64,000 bases of DNA from Chryseobacterium edaphi (GCF_025628985.1 NZ_JAOTEM010000001.1:62001-126000), one strand, 5' to 3'; counted from the first letter of the stretch, positions 1 through 8,550 are shown. Made by a program: numbers and translations. The notes: generated by a model not told the origin, from the sequence alone.

Positions 1-38
1 TCGCAGGAATCTTTTGCATTGCATTCCTGCGGAATGAC
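1..38. repeat. Intergenic palindromic element, cut by window start
   Basis: CGCAGGAAT (2-10) pairs with ATTCCTGCG (23-31) and is followed by GAATGACAAA. The right arm matches in layout the right arm of the perfect palindrome at 52727-52808, so the missing left part probably read TTTGTCATTC. It lies just past the 3' end of the isochorismate synthase gene. It looks like a dispersed REP-like family of this genome; this is inferred from two copies only. Confidence 0.55.
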
Positions 39-53
39 AAAGTTTAAGGTTTA

Positions 54-1022
54 TTAATTTCTAAATGACAAATTTTTCAAAACTGCTTCAGATTTCAGTT
101 CAGTCTCAATCCATTCTTTTTCAGGATTACTTTGAGCCGTAATTCCGCCGCCTACGAAATGATGTACAGAGTCGCTATACAATTTTGCACAACGTAAATT
201 CACAAAATATTGGATGAATTCGTCAGTCTCAATTCTGATAAATCCTGCATACAATTCTCTCGGAAATTTTTCAAATTGCTCAATTTTCTCTTTACAGAAT
301 TCTTTTGGAATTCCGCAAACTGCCGGAGTCGGATGAAGTTCCTGAATAATCGAATCGAGATCTTCCGGATTTATTTTTAACATAAAATCGGTTCTCAAAT
401 GTTTGATGTTTCCTGAAATATGATCGTGAGTTTCCGATTCGTAAATATCATTTTGTGAATCAAATTTTTCCAAAACATTTCGGATGTAAGAAGACACAGG
501 TTTTTGCTCTTCAATTTCTTTTTCAGACCAGTTTTCGGATACAGGAATCGTACCTGCTAAGCTCATCGTTTCAAATTCGTAAGTCGTTTTATTGAATTTA
601 CCTAAAACTTCCGAGAAAGCGCCAATCCATGAGTCTTCACCCTTTACAAAAATATATCTGAACGCATTCGGATAAGCTTTGCAAAGATTTTTAAAACTTT
701 CATTTAAATTGATGTCAGTAAAATCTTTAAAAATTTTTCTTCGTGAAAGAACCAATTTTGGAAGATCGTTTTCTTTAATAACCTGAATTACTTCCTGAAG
801 TTTTTCTAAATATTCTTCATGTATTTCTTCTGAAAAATTAGATTTTTCTTGAACTAATAATTTGCTGGAGAAAGTTTCTGCAACGTTGTTTACTTCGAAA
901 ATATTTCCGTTAAAATTAATACTTTCAATCTGATCAAAAGATTTGAAAATAACCGATTTTTGATCTGAACTTTCGTCTGTTGAATAAAGTTTTTCGTCAA
1001 AAGGAAATTTGAAATAAATCAT
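54..1022 (-). CDS. menF: Isochorismate synthase, chorismate-binding family
   Basis: A 322-residue chorismate-binding enzyme that would convert chorismate to isochorismate, the first committed step toward menaquinone. The family pattern is visible in the C-terminal two thirds: AGTIPVSENW with the following EIEEQKPVSSYI helix, HPTPAVCGIP, RELYAGF, and the C-terminal GGGITAQSNPEKEWIETELK. It is shorter than typical MenF/EntC (about 390-430) because the N-terminal lobe is reduced, which I take to be usual in flavobacteria. A YdiI/MenI-like thioesterase lies 4.4 kb away on the same strand. The alternative is a salicylate or siderophore-type EntC, but no siderophore genes are nearby. Confidence 0.88.
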   Translation of the reverse strand: MIYFKFPFDEKLYSTDESSDQKSVIFKSFDQIESINFNGNIFEVNNVAETFSSKLLVQEKSNFSEEIHEEYLEKLQEVIQVIKENDLPKLVLSRRKIFKDFTDINLNESFKNLCKAYPNAFRYIFVKGEDSWIGAFSEVLGKFNKTTYEFETMSLAGTIPVSENWSEKEIEEQKPVSSYIRNVLEKFDSQNDIYESETHDHISGNIKHLRTDFMLKINPEDLDSIIQELHPTPAVCGIPKEFCKEKIEQFEKFPRELYAGFIRIETDEFIQYFVNLRCAKLYSDSVHHFVGGGITAQSNPEKEWIETELKSEAVLKNLSFRN

Positions 1023-1046
1023 AAGTTCAATGCTTTTTGAAAACCA

Positions 1047-1916
1047 CTATCTGGAAATGGAATAAGAAATTCCAAAATTCAGTTTTCGTTCAGCAAAGGT
1101 ATTATTAGTCTTAAAAATGTCAAAATCAAATGAGCTGTTTTTTAAAGATAAATTATTCAGAGAAAACTGTTGATAATCTGCTGATATCATGATTTTCGGC
1201 AAAATTTGATATTGAAGTCCGAATGAAAATCCCAGATTGAAGTTTTTGCTTTTGAAATCATCTAATTTGTTTAAAACTTGGTTTTCAGGAACCAAAAACT
1301 GCATTTTGTAACTGTTTCTATTGACAGCAAATCCTACGAACGGTCTGAATTTTTTCCATTCATACAAGACTTTTAGCTGTGCTGTATATTCAAAATGCTT
1401 GTTATTAAATCTTTGAAAAAGCAGAGGTTGACTGTCTTGAGTGAAATAAAATCCGTCAAGATAAGTCTCTTCTTTATTAGCATCCAGATCAAATGTGGAG
1501 TTCCAGCGATAGACGTTGGCAGATAACAGCAGATATAAATTTTGACTTACACTTTTGGAAACCCATATTCCTAAATTTTCTCCGAATTGCTGTTTGTCAT
1601 TATTCAGTTCTCTTGCCCAAGTTGTGTTTTTAAAACCGACTCCACCTTCCATACCGTATTGAAAGCTTTGCAGAAAAGTTTTTTTCGTTGTTGTTGTTTT
1701 CCTTGCTTTGAAAATTCTGTTTTCTACAGGTTGATCTTTTACAGTTGGAAGAGAAATTTGGACATCGTTGAATCTGCTTTTCACTGCTTTCTCCAAATAA
1801 ACGGTATCGTAGACAATCACTTTTTCATATAAAAATACGGTATCTGTTTTTCTTTTTTGCGCTGTGAACTGTAATGATAAAATTGTAAAAATGAAAATTA
1901 TGGTTTTTAAAAACAT
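1047..1916 (-). CDS. Secreted outer-membrane beta-barrel-like protein, partner of the sigma factor
   Basis: The start is placed at MFLKTIIFIF (1916), which gives a clean signal peptide ending near LSLQFTAQ and leaves 10 nt after the preceding sigma gene; an upstream ATG at 1943 would overlap that gene. After the signal come repeated valine/tyrosine strands (DTVFLYEKVIVYDTVYLEK region), then alternating aromatic strands to a terminal NFGISYSISR typical of barrel ends. The DTVYLEK stretch resembles the C-terminus of the upstream fusion protein (RDTIFIER). Sigma, membrane tail and barrel form the usual three-part Bacteroidota locus. Function unknown. Confidence 0.6.
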   Translation of the reverse strand: MFLKTIIFIFTILSLQFTAQKRKTDTVFLYEKVIVYDTVYLEKAVKSRFNDVQISLPTVKDQPVENRIFKARKTTTTKKTFLQSFQYGMEGGVGFKNTTWARELNNDKQQFGENLGIWVSKSVSQNLYLLLSANVYRWNSTFDLDANKEETYLDGFYFTQDSQPLLFQRFNNKHFEYTAQLKVLYEWKKFRPFVGFAVNRNSYKMQFLVPENQVLNKLDDFKSKNFNLGFSFGLQYQILPKIMISADYQQFSLNNLSLKNSSFDFDIFKTNNTFAERKLNFGISYSISR

Positions 1917-1926
1917 GTTGAGGTTA

Positions 1927-3027
1927 TTAGTTTGATCGTTCAATAAAAATGGTGTCTCTCTGGATGACTTTTTTTATGACAATTACTTTGTGAGAAACAG
2001 TTTCGGCGGAATCTTTTGGATGTAATTTTTTTTCTTTTGTAAGAATAGATTTTGAAATTGTCTCTTGATTTTCTTCTTGTTGATCTACATTGATTTTGTT
2101 TAATCCTTCATTTTGAGGATCGGTTTTTTTAATACTTTCTGTTTTTGATTCTGAGGAAAAATTACTTTTATTATCAATTAAATTATTTTTTATTTCATTA
2201 TTTACCAGAGATTTCTCTTGTAAAACTGATTGTTTAGATGCTTTATTTTCTTCAAATGCCACAATTGAAATAAAAAGTGTAAGAAATAATGTAGCGGTAA
2301 TAACCAGTTTCTTCTGTAAACTTTTGCCCGAACCTGAAAAAGAAACGGTATTTAACGAAACATCATCCGGAATTGAAAGATTATTTGACGGAGTAATTTT
2401 GAAATCGGAAAATTTGCTTTGAAAAGTCTGTGCCCACATCAAGCCGCCCAATCCCAAAAATATAAACAGTTGTGTGATCTTATTACTGTTCTTCGGAGTA
2501 TTCTGATTGACGAAATTGTTTAATAAATAATTCTGAACAGATTTTTTTGCTCTCAGTAAATGCGATTTTGAAGTATTTACATTGATTCCTAATAATTTTG
2601 CAATCTCCTGATGAGAATTGTTTTCGATAAAATATAAATTGAAAACCGAACGGTGATGCAATGGCAGACTGTCGATAGACTTCAACAGTTCTTCTCTGGT
2701 GAAATCATAGGCTAAAACGTGATTTTTTTCTGTGGAAGAGTTGTTCATTTCGGTCAATTGTTCCGGTATTTCTGATATTTCTGTTGATACGAAAATTTCT
2801 TTGGAGCTGCTTCGAATATATTGTAAAGCATTATTCACAACAATGGTTTTGAGCCAGCCAAATAAAGCTTTTTCATCTTTCAGCTGATGGCTTTTTTGCA
2901 TTGCCAAGATAAAACTGTCCTGCAAAAGATCTTCCGCAGTCTGTAAGTCTGCGATATATCTTCGACAAATCCCCAAAAGTTTTGGGGAATGTTCGAGATA
3001 GATTTTTTGCCAGTTGTGTGTATTCAT
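1927..3027 (-). CDS. ECF sigma factor fused to an anti-sigma-like membrane tail
   Basis: Residues 1-175 are an ECF sigma-70 factor: region 2 (YIADLQTAEDLLQDSFILA, GWLKTIVVNNA) and region 4 with an HTH (LPLHHRSVFNLYFIENNSH, EIAKLLGINVNTSKSHL). The protein then continues for about 190 residues: WAQTFQSKFSDFKITPS, which resembles the N-terminal signature of Bacteroidota anti-sigma proteins, a transmembrane segment (LVITATLFLTLFISIVAF), a charged low-complexity stretch and a final VIQRDTIFIER. Normal ECF factors stop near 180-190 residues, and the anti-sigma is usually a separate gene. The start is the only good ATG. It probably heads an operon with the barrel protein. Confidence 0.85.
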   Translation of the reverse strand: MNTHNWQKIYLEHSPKLLGICRRYIADLQTAEDLLQDSFILAMQKSHQLKDEKALFGWLKTIVVNNALQYIRSSSKEIFVSTEISEIPEQLTEMNNSSTEKNHVLAYDFTREELLKSIDSLPLHHRSVFNLYFIENNSHQEIAKLLGINVNTSKSHLLRAKKSVQNYLLNNFVNQNTPKNSNKITQLFIFLGLGGLMWAQTFQSKFSDFKITPSNNLSIPDDVSLNTVSFSGSGKSLQKKLVITATLFLTLFISIVAFEENKASKQSVLQEKSLVNNEIKNNLIDNKSNFSSESKTESIKKTDPQNEGLNKINVDQQEENQETISKSILTKEKKLHPKDSAETVSHKVIVIKKVIQRDTIFIERSN

Positions 3028-3033
3028 TTTGTA

Positions 3034-4056
3034 TTAGTTTTGGACAACAAAGATAGAATTGAAATATCCTCCACCATTTATATTCGTAATATTTTGCGAT
3101 TCTATGCCGTTAATGAATACTTTTCCATTATAAGTTGAATTAGGATTATTTATATTTGGATCATATTTTATCATGTAGATATTATTGTCTAAGACAAAAA
3201 GGTCTTGAATGTATGGTAGTGAAGAAAATGCAGGGGAAATTTGTGAACCATTTTTAAAATATGAATCTCCATAGGAACTTTCTATTGTATATAAATCATT
3301 AGTAGCGTTATGAGAGATGATTTTCCCCCAAATAGCAATGGGATTGATGTAGTCACCAATTAAGGTTTCGGCATTTGTATTTAGATTTTTCGAATAATAT
3401 TTATTGTCCTTATGAAATAGGAGATGTATACCGTTATTGTTCTTAGCAAAATTATGCATGTAATATGCCGTTACCATGCTGAATGTTGTATTCTTAAAGT
3501 ATCCTATTCCGTCAAATTTGTGTGTAGAAACGTAAACATCTGAGCCATCTACAAAAATACTCCGAGCTGTGGAAACGTATTGACTTTTAGAGAGAACAGT
3601 TTTTACTCCATTTTTCCAAAAACAAAGTTCATATTTTTCTAATGGACTTGCGGGAATTGGGTTTTCAACATATCCAGCAAAATAAATATCTCCGTTACTG
3701 ACAGTAAATCTTTCAATATTATATTGAGCATTATTGGGAATATTAAGATATTGTTTAACGTCTGTTCTTACATTGTTTCTCCAAAAAAAATGTATTCCAT
3801 TATCAGTATTGTTTATTTGAATACCTGTAATATAAACATTATTATTTTCAACAATTATTTGTCTGGTGTTTAAATTGTCACCATTAGCAAGATCAGTTTT
3901 AATATTGTTTTTCCAAAAACAGGCTTTGTTATTTTCCAGTCCGGCGACATAAACATCATATGATGTGTTTTTTTGTTCAAGCACCTCATCTCTCTCAGCA
4001 CGACAAGAAAATACTAAACTCAGTATTAATAAAAGCGATAAAATTAAATTTCTCAT
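3034..4056 (-). CDS. Lipoprotein with propeller-like repeats, paralogue A
   Basis: 340 residues. A lipoprotein signal peptide ends at SLVFSC (Cys18). The mature part carries repeated units built around W-K-N-N/G (ACFWKNNIKT, FFWRNNVRT, LCFWKNGVKT, GYFKNTT, YFKNGS), about one every 45-60 residues, separated by short strands such as YDVYVAG and DIYFAGYVE. This suggests a beta-propeller exposed on the cell surface or in the periplasm. It is clearly homologous to the next gene, and the leader sequence before the start is also duplicated. Function unknown. Confidence 0.75.
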   Translation of the reverse strand: MRNLILSLLLILSLVFSCRAERDEVLEQKNTSYDVYVAGLENNKACFWKNNIKTDLANGDNLNTRQIIVENNNVYITGIQINNTDNGIHFFWRNNVRTDVKQYLNIPNNAQYNIERFTVSNGDIYFAGYVENPIPASPLEKYELCFWKNGVKTVLSKSQYVSTARSIFVDGSDVYVSTHKFDGIGYFKNTTFSMVTAYYMHNFAKNNNGIHLLFHKDNKYYSKNLNTNAETLIGDYINPIAIWGKIISHNATNDLYTIESSYGDSYFKNGSQISPAFSSLPYIQDLFVLDNNIYMIKYDPNINNPNSTYNGKVFINGIESQNITNINGGGYFNSIFVVQN

Positions 4057-4101
4057 GGTCGTTATTTTATTATAAGATGCAGAAAACTAAAAAGGTTGCA
4101 G
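4057..4101 (-). repeat. Duplicated leader upstream of lipoprotein gene A
   Basis: The 45 bp before the start of lipoprotein A match 5294-5338 before lipoprotein B at all but two positions (TATAATAAAATAACGACC just before each ATG). The duplication therefore carried the promoter or leader with the gene, and the two genes are probably transcribed separately. Confidence 0.7.
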
Positions 4102-4225
4102 ATAGATTTGAAATATAATTGATTTGTGTTTTTTTTAAAGTTTTGTGCAGCTGTTTTGATTGATAAGAAAAAATTTCTGTATATCTAGGTGAGCTCGTTG
4201 TAAGTTTTTTTTATTTATATACTAT

Positions 4226-5293
4226 TTAGTTTTGAACGGCAAAAATGGAGGTGAAAACACCATTGATGGCATTAATGTGTTGAACTTCAGTATCATTTAT
4301 ATAGACTTTATACGATTCTTTTTTATCATTGATCAGATTGGATCTGATTTGATAAACATTTTGATCGAGTGCTTTTAAATCATCAATATTATTAAATCCT
4401 GTTGCATATGTTACAGATATTGCAATATCATTTTTAAAGTAATTCTGCCCACTGCTAAAGTCATATATATCACTTCCATCAATATGGAATTTACTTTTTG
4501 TCGATAGAGAAAAATAGCTTTCAGTATTGTTTATAAGATTTTTATAATAAGTATTGTTATTAATATTATCGTAAATTGATAGATAAATACCATTTAAGTT
4601 TTTTGAAATATGTCTAAAACTTTTCTGTTCAGATAATGATGCAATCATATGATAAGTATTGTTTTTAAAATAACCCAACTCATATGGAGAATCGATAAAT
4701 TTATTTAAAATTTTATGAACAGGGACGTATACTTCTCCATTGTATACTGTAAAATTTCTTATTGTAATATATGGTTGGTCAAATGGAGAATTCGCAACAA
4801 ATAGAGATGTTTTTATACCGTTTTTCCAATAACAAAGTTCAGTAGTATAAACATTACTTCCGCTTGGAAATATTTGAATAATGGGACTACGCACTACTCC
4901 TAAAAGATATATATTTCCCTGGTCAATGCACATATCACTGATAATATGGTGATATTCTGATGGATTTGAAGTATTGATATTAATTCCTATATACTGATTA
5001 ATGTCAATCTTAACATTGTTTTTCCAAATATAAAAGTTATCTGGGGAGACATCACTTACTGCGAAAATAAAAATATCATTATTTTCAACAATAATTTTGG
5101 TAGGAGTAATAGCATTGCCGTTGACTAAATTGGTTTTAATCCCATTCTTCCAATAGCAAGCAATGTTATTTTCTTTACCAGCGATATATACATCATACGA
5201 GTTGACTTTCTTTTCAAGCAATCCATAATCCTCACTTCTACAGGAAAACAGTAAAGTCAGTATAAGTAGAAAAGGTAAAATTAAATTTCTCAT
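4226..5293 (-). CDS. Lipoprotein with propeller-like repeats, paralogue B
   Basis: 355 residues. The lipobox ends at TLLFSC. The start and first 60 residues are nearly identical to paralogue A (MRNLIL, YDVYIAGKENN, CYWKNGIKTNLVNG, IIVENND), then the two diverge while keeping the W/F-K-N-G repeats (FYIWKNNVK, LCYWKNGIKT, GYFKNNT, NYFKND). It ends with the same VYIND, GVFTSIFAVQN motif as paralogue A. A tandem duplicate with its own copy of the leader; a repeat-unit beta-propeller is inferred. Function unknown. Confidence 0.75.
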   Translation of the reverse strand: MRNLILPFLLILTLLFSCRSEDYGLLEKKVNSYDVYIAGKENNIACYWKNGIKTNLVNGNAITPTKIIVENNDIFIFAVSDVSPDNFYIWKNNVKIDINQYIGININTSNPSEYHHIISDMCIDQGNIYLLGVVRSPIIQIFPSGSNVYTTELCYWKNGIKTSLFVANSPFDQPYITIRNFTVYNGEVYVPVHKILNKFIDSPYELGYFKNNTYHMIASLSEQKSFRHISKNLNGIYLSIYDNINNNTYYKNLINNTESYFSLSTKSKFHIDGSDIYDFSSGQNYFKNDIAISVTYATGFNNIDDLKALDQNVYQIRSNLINDKKESYKVYINDTEVQHINAINGVFTSIFAVQN

Positions 5294-5338
5294 GGTCGTT
5301 ATTTTATTATAAGATGCTGAAAACTCAAAAGGTTGCAG
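5294..5338 (-). repeat. Duplicated leader upstream of lipoprotein gene B
   Basis: Second copy of the leader described at 4057-4101. It ends at GGTTGCAG, after which the two sequences no longer match. Confidence 0.7.
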
Positions 5339-5345
5339 CTAATAA

Positions 5346-5374
5346 ATAAAAAAAGACTCAAATTTTTTTGAGCC
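5346..5374 (-). terminator. Terminator of the thioesterase gene
   Basis: On the minus strand GGCTCAAA pairs with TTTGAGTC (one G-T pair) and is followed by seven or more Ts. It lies 22 bp past the thioesterase stop. Confidence 0.7.
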
Positions 5375-5396
5375 TTCTATATTTTAATTTTGCTTA

Positions 5397-5831
5397 TCAC
5401 CTTTTAATAATATTATTCGTCATTGTCGTATGATTGATTAGCTGACCTTTTTCATCCCGAATTTCAATTTCTGAAACGTGCATTGTTTTTCCTTTCCTGA
5501 TGAATCTTGCAACAGCCGTTACAATTCCGTCTTTTTTACTTCTCAAATGATTAGAATTGATATTTGTTCCTACTCCGAAATATTTGCTTCCGTCGATGAA
5601 AATATTAGAAAGGCTAGAACCCATCGTCTCTGCTAAAACACAACTTGCTCCACCGTGCATAATTCCGAAAGGTTGGTGTATTTTTGGTGAAACAGACATT
5701 GTTGCAGTCAATGTTTCGTTTTCAAGATCAATATCAATGAATTGTATATCTAGAGTTTTTGCAAAAGTTTCTTCTCCCCAATTATTAATAAATTCTAATA
5801 TTTCTTCTTTTGTTTTGCCTTCTGTATACAT
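5397..5831 (-). CDS. PaaI/YdiI-type hotdog thioesterase, candidate DHNA-CoA hydrolase
   Basis: 144 residues, normal length for the hotdog family. The catalytic block HQPFGIMHGGASCVLAETMGS (about residues 51-71) matches the YdiI/MenI pattern closely, with the glutamate of the AE pair as the expected catalytic base. YdiI-like enzymes hydrolyse 1,4-dihydroxy-2-naphthoyl-CoA in menaquinone synthesis; an isochorismate synthase of the same pathway lies on the same strand 4.4 kb away, so the MenI role is a reasonable inference. The alternative is a general phenylacetate or acyl-CoA thioesterase. It has its own terminator. Confidence 0.8.
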   Translation of the reverse strand: MYTEGKTKEEILEFINNWGEETFAKTLDIQFIDIDLENETLTATMSVSPKIHQPFGIMHGGASCVLAETMGSSLSNIFIDGSKYFGVGTNINSNHLRSKKDGIVTAVARFIRKGKTMHVSEIEIRDEKGQLINHTTMTNNIIKR

Positions 5832-5841
5832 GTTTATATAA

Positions 5842-5881
5842 GTAATGAGTAATGAGTAATGAGTAATGAGTAATGAGTAAT
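5842..5881. repeat. Heptanucleotide tandem repeat GTAATGA, 5 copies plus part
   Basis: Five perfect GTAATGA units followed by GTAAT, lying upstream of the thioesterase start (5831) and directly beside a second, different heptamer array. Copy number of such perfect short repeats is likely to vary between strains. Confidence 0.9.
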
Positions 5882-5885
5882 TTTG

Positions 5886-5931
5886 CTTCTAACTTCTAAC
5901 TTCTAACTTCTAACTTCTAACTTCTAACTTC
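5886..5931. repeat. Heptanucleotide tandem repeat CTTCTAA, 6 copies plus part
   Basis: Six perfect CTTCTAA units followed by CTTCA. The array overlaps the last codons and the stop of the acyltransferase gene (5917); on the minus strand the repeat itself supplies the TAG stop. Confidence 0.9.
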
Positions 5932-6507
5932 ATCCCCAATTATATTAGGATTCCAATTAGAAGGAATTTTTGGTCCGATGTCGTATTTGATATAATAATT
6001 CTGAATTTCCTCCATGATTTCCAGAAACGATGCAGATTCAATTCTTTCGTATGGAATCGTGTAACCTAGGTAAACAATATTTCTTTTAAAATCTCCTGCA
6101 GCTAAAACGATTGGAACTTTTGCAGCTAAAGCCATATGGTAAAAACCTTTTCTCCATTTCGGAACCCAGCTTCTTGTACCTTCAGGAGTTATTACTAAAC
6201 TGAAATCATCTTTCTTAAATTCATTGGCTACAAAATTGATCAGATCATTTTTTTGGCTTCTGTCGATACCAATTCCTCCCAAACCTCTGACTACAGAACC
6301 ATACCAAGCTTTCGTGTGAGCATCTTTGATAATTATTTTCAAAGGCTTTCCTAAAGTCCAGTAGGCAAGATTTCCCAAAAGATATTCCATATTGTGGGTG
6401 TGAGGAGCTACAACCAGAATACAACGGTTGAGACTGTTGACATCGCCCTGAAGAACGACTTTCCACCCAAGAATTTTTAGCATCAGTTTGCCAATCAGCT
6501 TTTTCAT
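5917..6507 (-). CDS. 1-acyl-glycerol-3-phosphate acyltransferase-like protein (PlsC family)
   Basis: The start is at MKKLIGKLMLK (6507), because the 13 extra residues from 6546 are low-complexity and untypical. About 196 residues. The acyltransferase block 1 is present as an HX4E variant (APHTHNMEY), and the glycerophosphate-binding block is TPEGTRSW, followed by a KWRKGFYHMA motif. This marks the small PlsC-like acyltransferases common in Bacteroidota, acting at the inner membrane on phospholipids or related lipids. The true substrate cannot be read from sequence. Its 3' end runs into the CTTCTAA array. Confidence 0.8.
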   Translation of the reverse strand: MKKLIGKLMLKILGWKVVLQGDVNSLNRCILVVAPHTHNMEYLLGNLAYWTLGKPLKIIIKDAHTKAWYGSVVRGLGGIGIDRSQKNDLINFVANEFKKDDFSLVITPEGTRSWVPKWRKGFYHMALAAKVPIVLAAGDFKRNIVYLGYTIPYERIESASFLEIMEEIQNYYIKYDIGPKIPSNWNPNIIGDEVRS

Positions 6508-6584
6508 GAATTTAATTTTAAAACAAAAAAAAGTATAACCAAACAATGGTTACACTTTACAAATATATTGAAATATTATGGCTC

Positions 6585-6647
6585 TTAAAATAATCCGCTG
6601 ATTAAATCTGCGATTTTTACTGCGATTTCTAAAACTACTTGTACCAT
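6585..6647 (-). CDS. Possible 20-residue amphipathic peptide
   Basis: A 20-codon reading frame (MVQVVLEIAVK, then IADLISGLF) with spaced charges (E7, K11, D14) on an otherwise hydrophobic helix, giving a strongly amphipathic pattern like small membrane-active peptides such as phenol-soluble modulins. It sits alone in an intergenic stretch, 77 bp upstream of the acyltransferase start on the same strand. Upstream, a TATATTCG box on the minus strand is a fair match to TAnnTTTG. Expression is not shown by sequence alone. Confidence 0.4.
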   Translation of the reverse strand: MVQVVLEIAVKIADLISGLF

Positions 6648-6739
6648 GATTTGATGTTTTTGTGTTGGTTAAATTTTTTACGAATATAAGACTATTTTGG
6701 CATATAAACCACTAATTATTGAAAATTTTTTCGTTTTTA

Positions 6740-6805
6740 TTGAGAGTAGAAGAGTGTGGGTTTCAAACTGTTGCTATTCATCCACACCTTCTGCCACTCT
6801 CTCAA
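6740..6805. repeat. Imperfect hairpin after the PspC gene
   Basis: TTGAGAGT with AGAAG and GTGTGG on the left pairs with CCACAC, CTTCT and ACTCTCTCAA on the right, around a loop near 6762-6779. There is no T-run on the minus strand, so it is either a 3' stabilising stem of the PspC transcript or a dispersed repeat. Confidence 0.45.
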
Positions 6806-6811
6806 GTTTAA

Positions 6812-8539
6812 TTATTTGGTTTTGATAGAAAATTCTTTTTTACCGTCTTTTATTTTGATGTCGACATCTTTCATTTTATCAATATTCATCTTCATGGTAT
6901 CCATTATTTTTTCGGCTTCATTCTTTTGATATTTCTTTCCGTTGATAATTACGCTGTCTTTGTCGTTATCGCTGTATTCTATGGTGGAACCGTTGATAGA
7001 GATTTTGTTTTTCTCAATAGAAATATTTCCGTTTTCATCATCATTGTCTTCTTCATCATTATCATTAATTCCGTTTCCGTCGGTGTCTCCGTCAAAGTTG
7101 ATTCCGTCTTTCTTCAATGGAATTACGACTGCATTTTGAGGAATTACCAATTCATAATCAATGCTGTAATCTCTGAAACGATGTTCATAAGGATATTTGA
7201 TATAGTTTGGAAGAATCACCTTATTGCCAACGATTTCCACAGGAACACTTGCGTTCAAAGGTATATTATAACCTTTCGCTTCTTTTTTAATGATTAAATA
7301 AGGAGTTTTAATGTTAGCTTTTCTTGTGATATCAACATGAATCCAATCCTTCTTGAAAACAGAAACTTTATCAGAATAAAGATCATCATCATATCCAATG
7401 AAGTTTTGTGGGATCGTTACATTTTTCACATCAACATAAATGCTGTCTGACAAAGTATTGATTGCAACTTCTTCCGTGTCTTCCTTGTGACCTTTCATAA
7501 ACATCTCTTTCTTAGCCATGCTTACTCCGAAATAAGCACCTAAAGCCATTAATGAAATAAATAAAGCCCCAATTACCCAACCAATATTTCTCAATTTGGT
7601 TTTTGGCGAGAAAATTTTGATGCTCAATAAACTAAAGAGAATTGCTGGAATTAATGAACCAATAATAATTAAAGCTGCTAAAACTTTATACAGACCATCG
7701 TCATCAAAATAGAACTTCATCTCATTAGCTCCAGGAAAATTTGAATCTATTCCGAAAAGACCGAATACTACAAATACTCCAATAATACTGCTTACTGCCA
7801 TGATGGCAAATATTGCACCTACAAAATATTTGATCACATTCCAAATCCCACTTCCTGCATTGTTAATGTAAGGTTTGTTTTCGATGTAAATTTCACCAAC
7901 TCTTTGCGTGGATTCGTTCGCAAACTGAACCAATTTGTTAGATTCTTCCTTTAAATTATCAAAATTCATTGGTTTTCCCTTCATTTTCAAAAAATCGGCT
8001 GCAGTTTCTGCTTTTGGTAAAACGATCCAAAGAATTATGTACAAAAGGCCAATTAATGACGAAGAAATTGCTGCAGTAAAGATTCCAAGAACGAAGATTC
8101 CTAGCCATATTGCTCTCATTGCAGTTATATCCATTCCAACGTAATGAGCCAAACCTGCACAAACTCCGGCAATTTTTTGTCTTTCAGGATCACGGAACAA
8201 TTGTCTTTTGTCAGTGTGGGTAGTTCCTGAAAAATTATTTCTGTTTGAGTTAGTATTTTTTTCAGAATAATATGCTTCTTCCTGCTCTTCGATTTTTTCC
8301 GGAGAACCGATTTGAGCGATTACTCTTTCTACATCACCATCATTGATTACTTCACGTTTTCCTAAAGTATCTCTGAAGATTTCAACCATTCTGATTTCTA
8401 TGTCGTGCATTACCTCATCTGCTTCAGAAGCGTCCAAAGAGCTTCTCAGTGCATTAAGATAATCGCTGAGCTTTATGTATGCGTGTTCTTCTATTGTGAA
8501 AGAAAAACCTGCGAGTCCTATTGAGAGTGTCTTGTTCAT
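6812..8539 (-). CDS. PspC domain membrane protein with N-terminal HAAS-like region
   Basis: 575 residues. Residues 1-75 are a helical region typical of the HAAS/DUF1700 class paired with PadR (SDYLNALRSSLDASEADEV, RMVEIFRDTLGKREVI). Residues about 110-175 are a PspC domain (QLFRDPERQKIAGVCAGLA and a long hydrophobic helix ending WIVLPKAE). Two or three more membrane segments follow (about 240-345), then a soluble region of beta strands with an acidic stretch rich in N, D and E (about residues 485-510). It is probably an envelope-stress or membrane-homeostasis protein controlled by the PadR gene 11 bp upstream. Confidence 0.85.
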   Translation of the reverse strand: MNKTLSIGLAGFSFTIEEHAYIKLSDYLNALRSSLDASEADEVMHDIEIRMVEIFRDTLGKREVINDGDVERVIAQIGSPEKIEEQEEAYYSEKNTNSNRNNFSGTTHTDKRQLFRDPERQKIAGVCAGLAHYVGMDITAMRAIWLGIFVLGIFTAAISSSLIGLLYIILWIVLPKAETAADFLKMKGKPMNFDNLKEESNKLVQFANESTQRVGEIYIENKPYINNAGSGIWNVIKYFVGAIFAIMAVSSIIGVFVVFGLFGIDSNFPGANEMKFYFDDDGLYKVLAALIIIGSLIPAILFSLLSIKIFSPKTKLRNIGWVIGALFISLMALGAYFGVSMAKKEMFMKGHKEDTEEVAINTLSDSIYVDVKNVTIPQNFIGYDDDLYSDKVSVFKKDWIHVDITRKANIKTPYLIIKKEAKGYNIPLNASVPVEIVGNKVILPNYIKYPYEHRFRDYSIDYELVIPQNAVVIPLKKDGINFDGDTDGNGINDNDEEDNDDENGNISIEKNKISINGSTIEYSDNDKDSVIINGKKYQKNEAEKIMDTMKMNIDKMKDVDIKIKDGKKEFSIKTK

Positions 8540-8550
8540 AGCTTTTGTTT

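Noticed and set aside
5842..5931. CRISPR array
   Set aside because: The repeats are 7 bp, contiguous and without spacers; no cas genes are present.
6926..7297. A 123-residue plus-strand gene inside the PspC gene
   Set aside because: Low-complexity antisense of the acidic stretch of the PspC protein.
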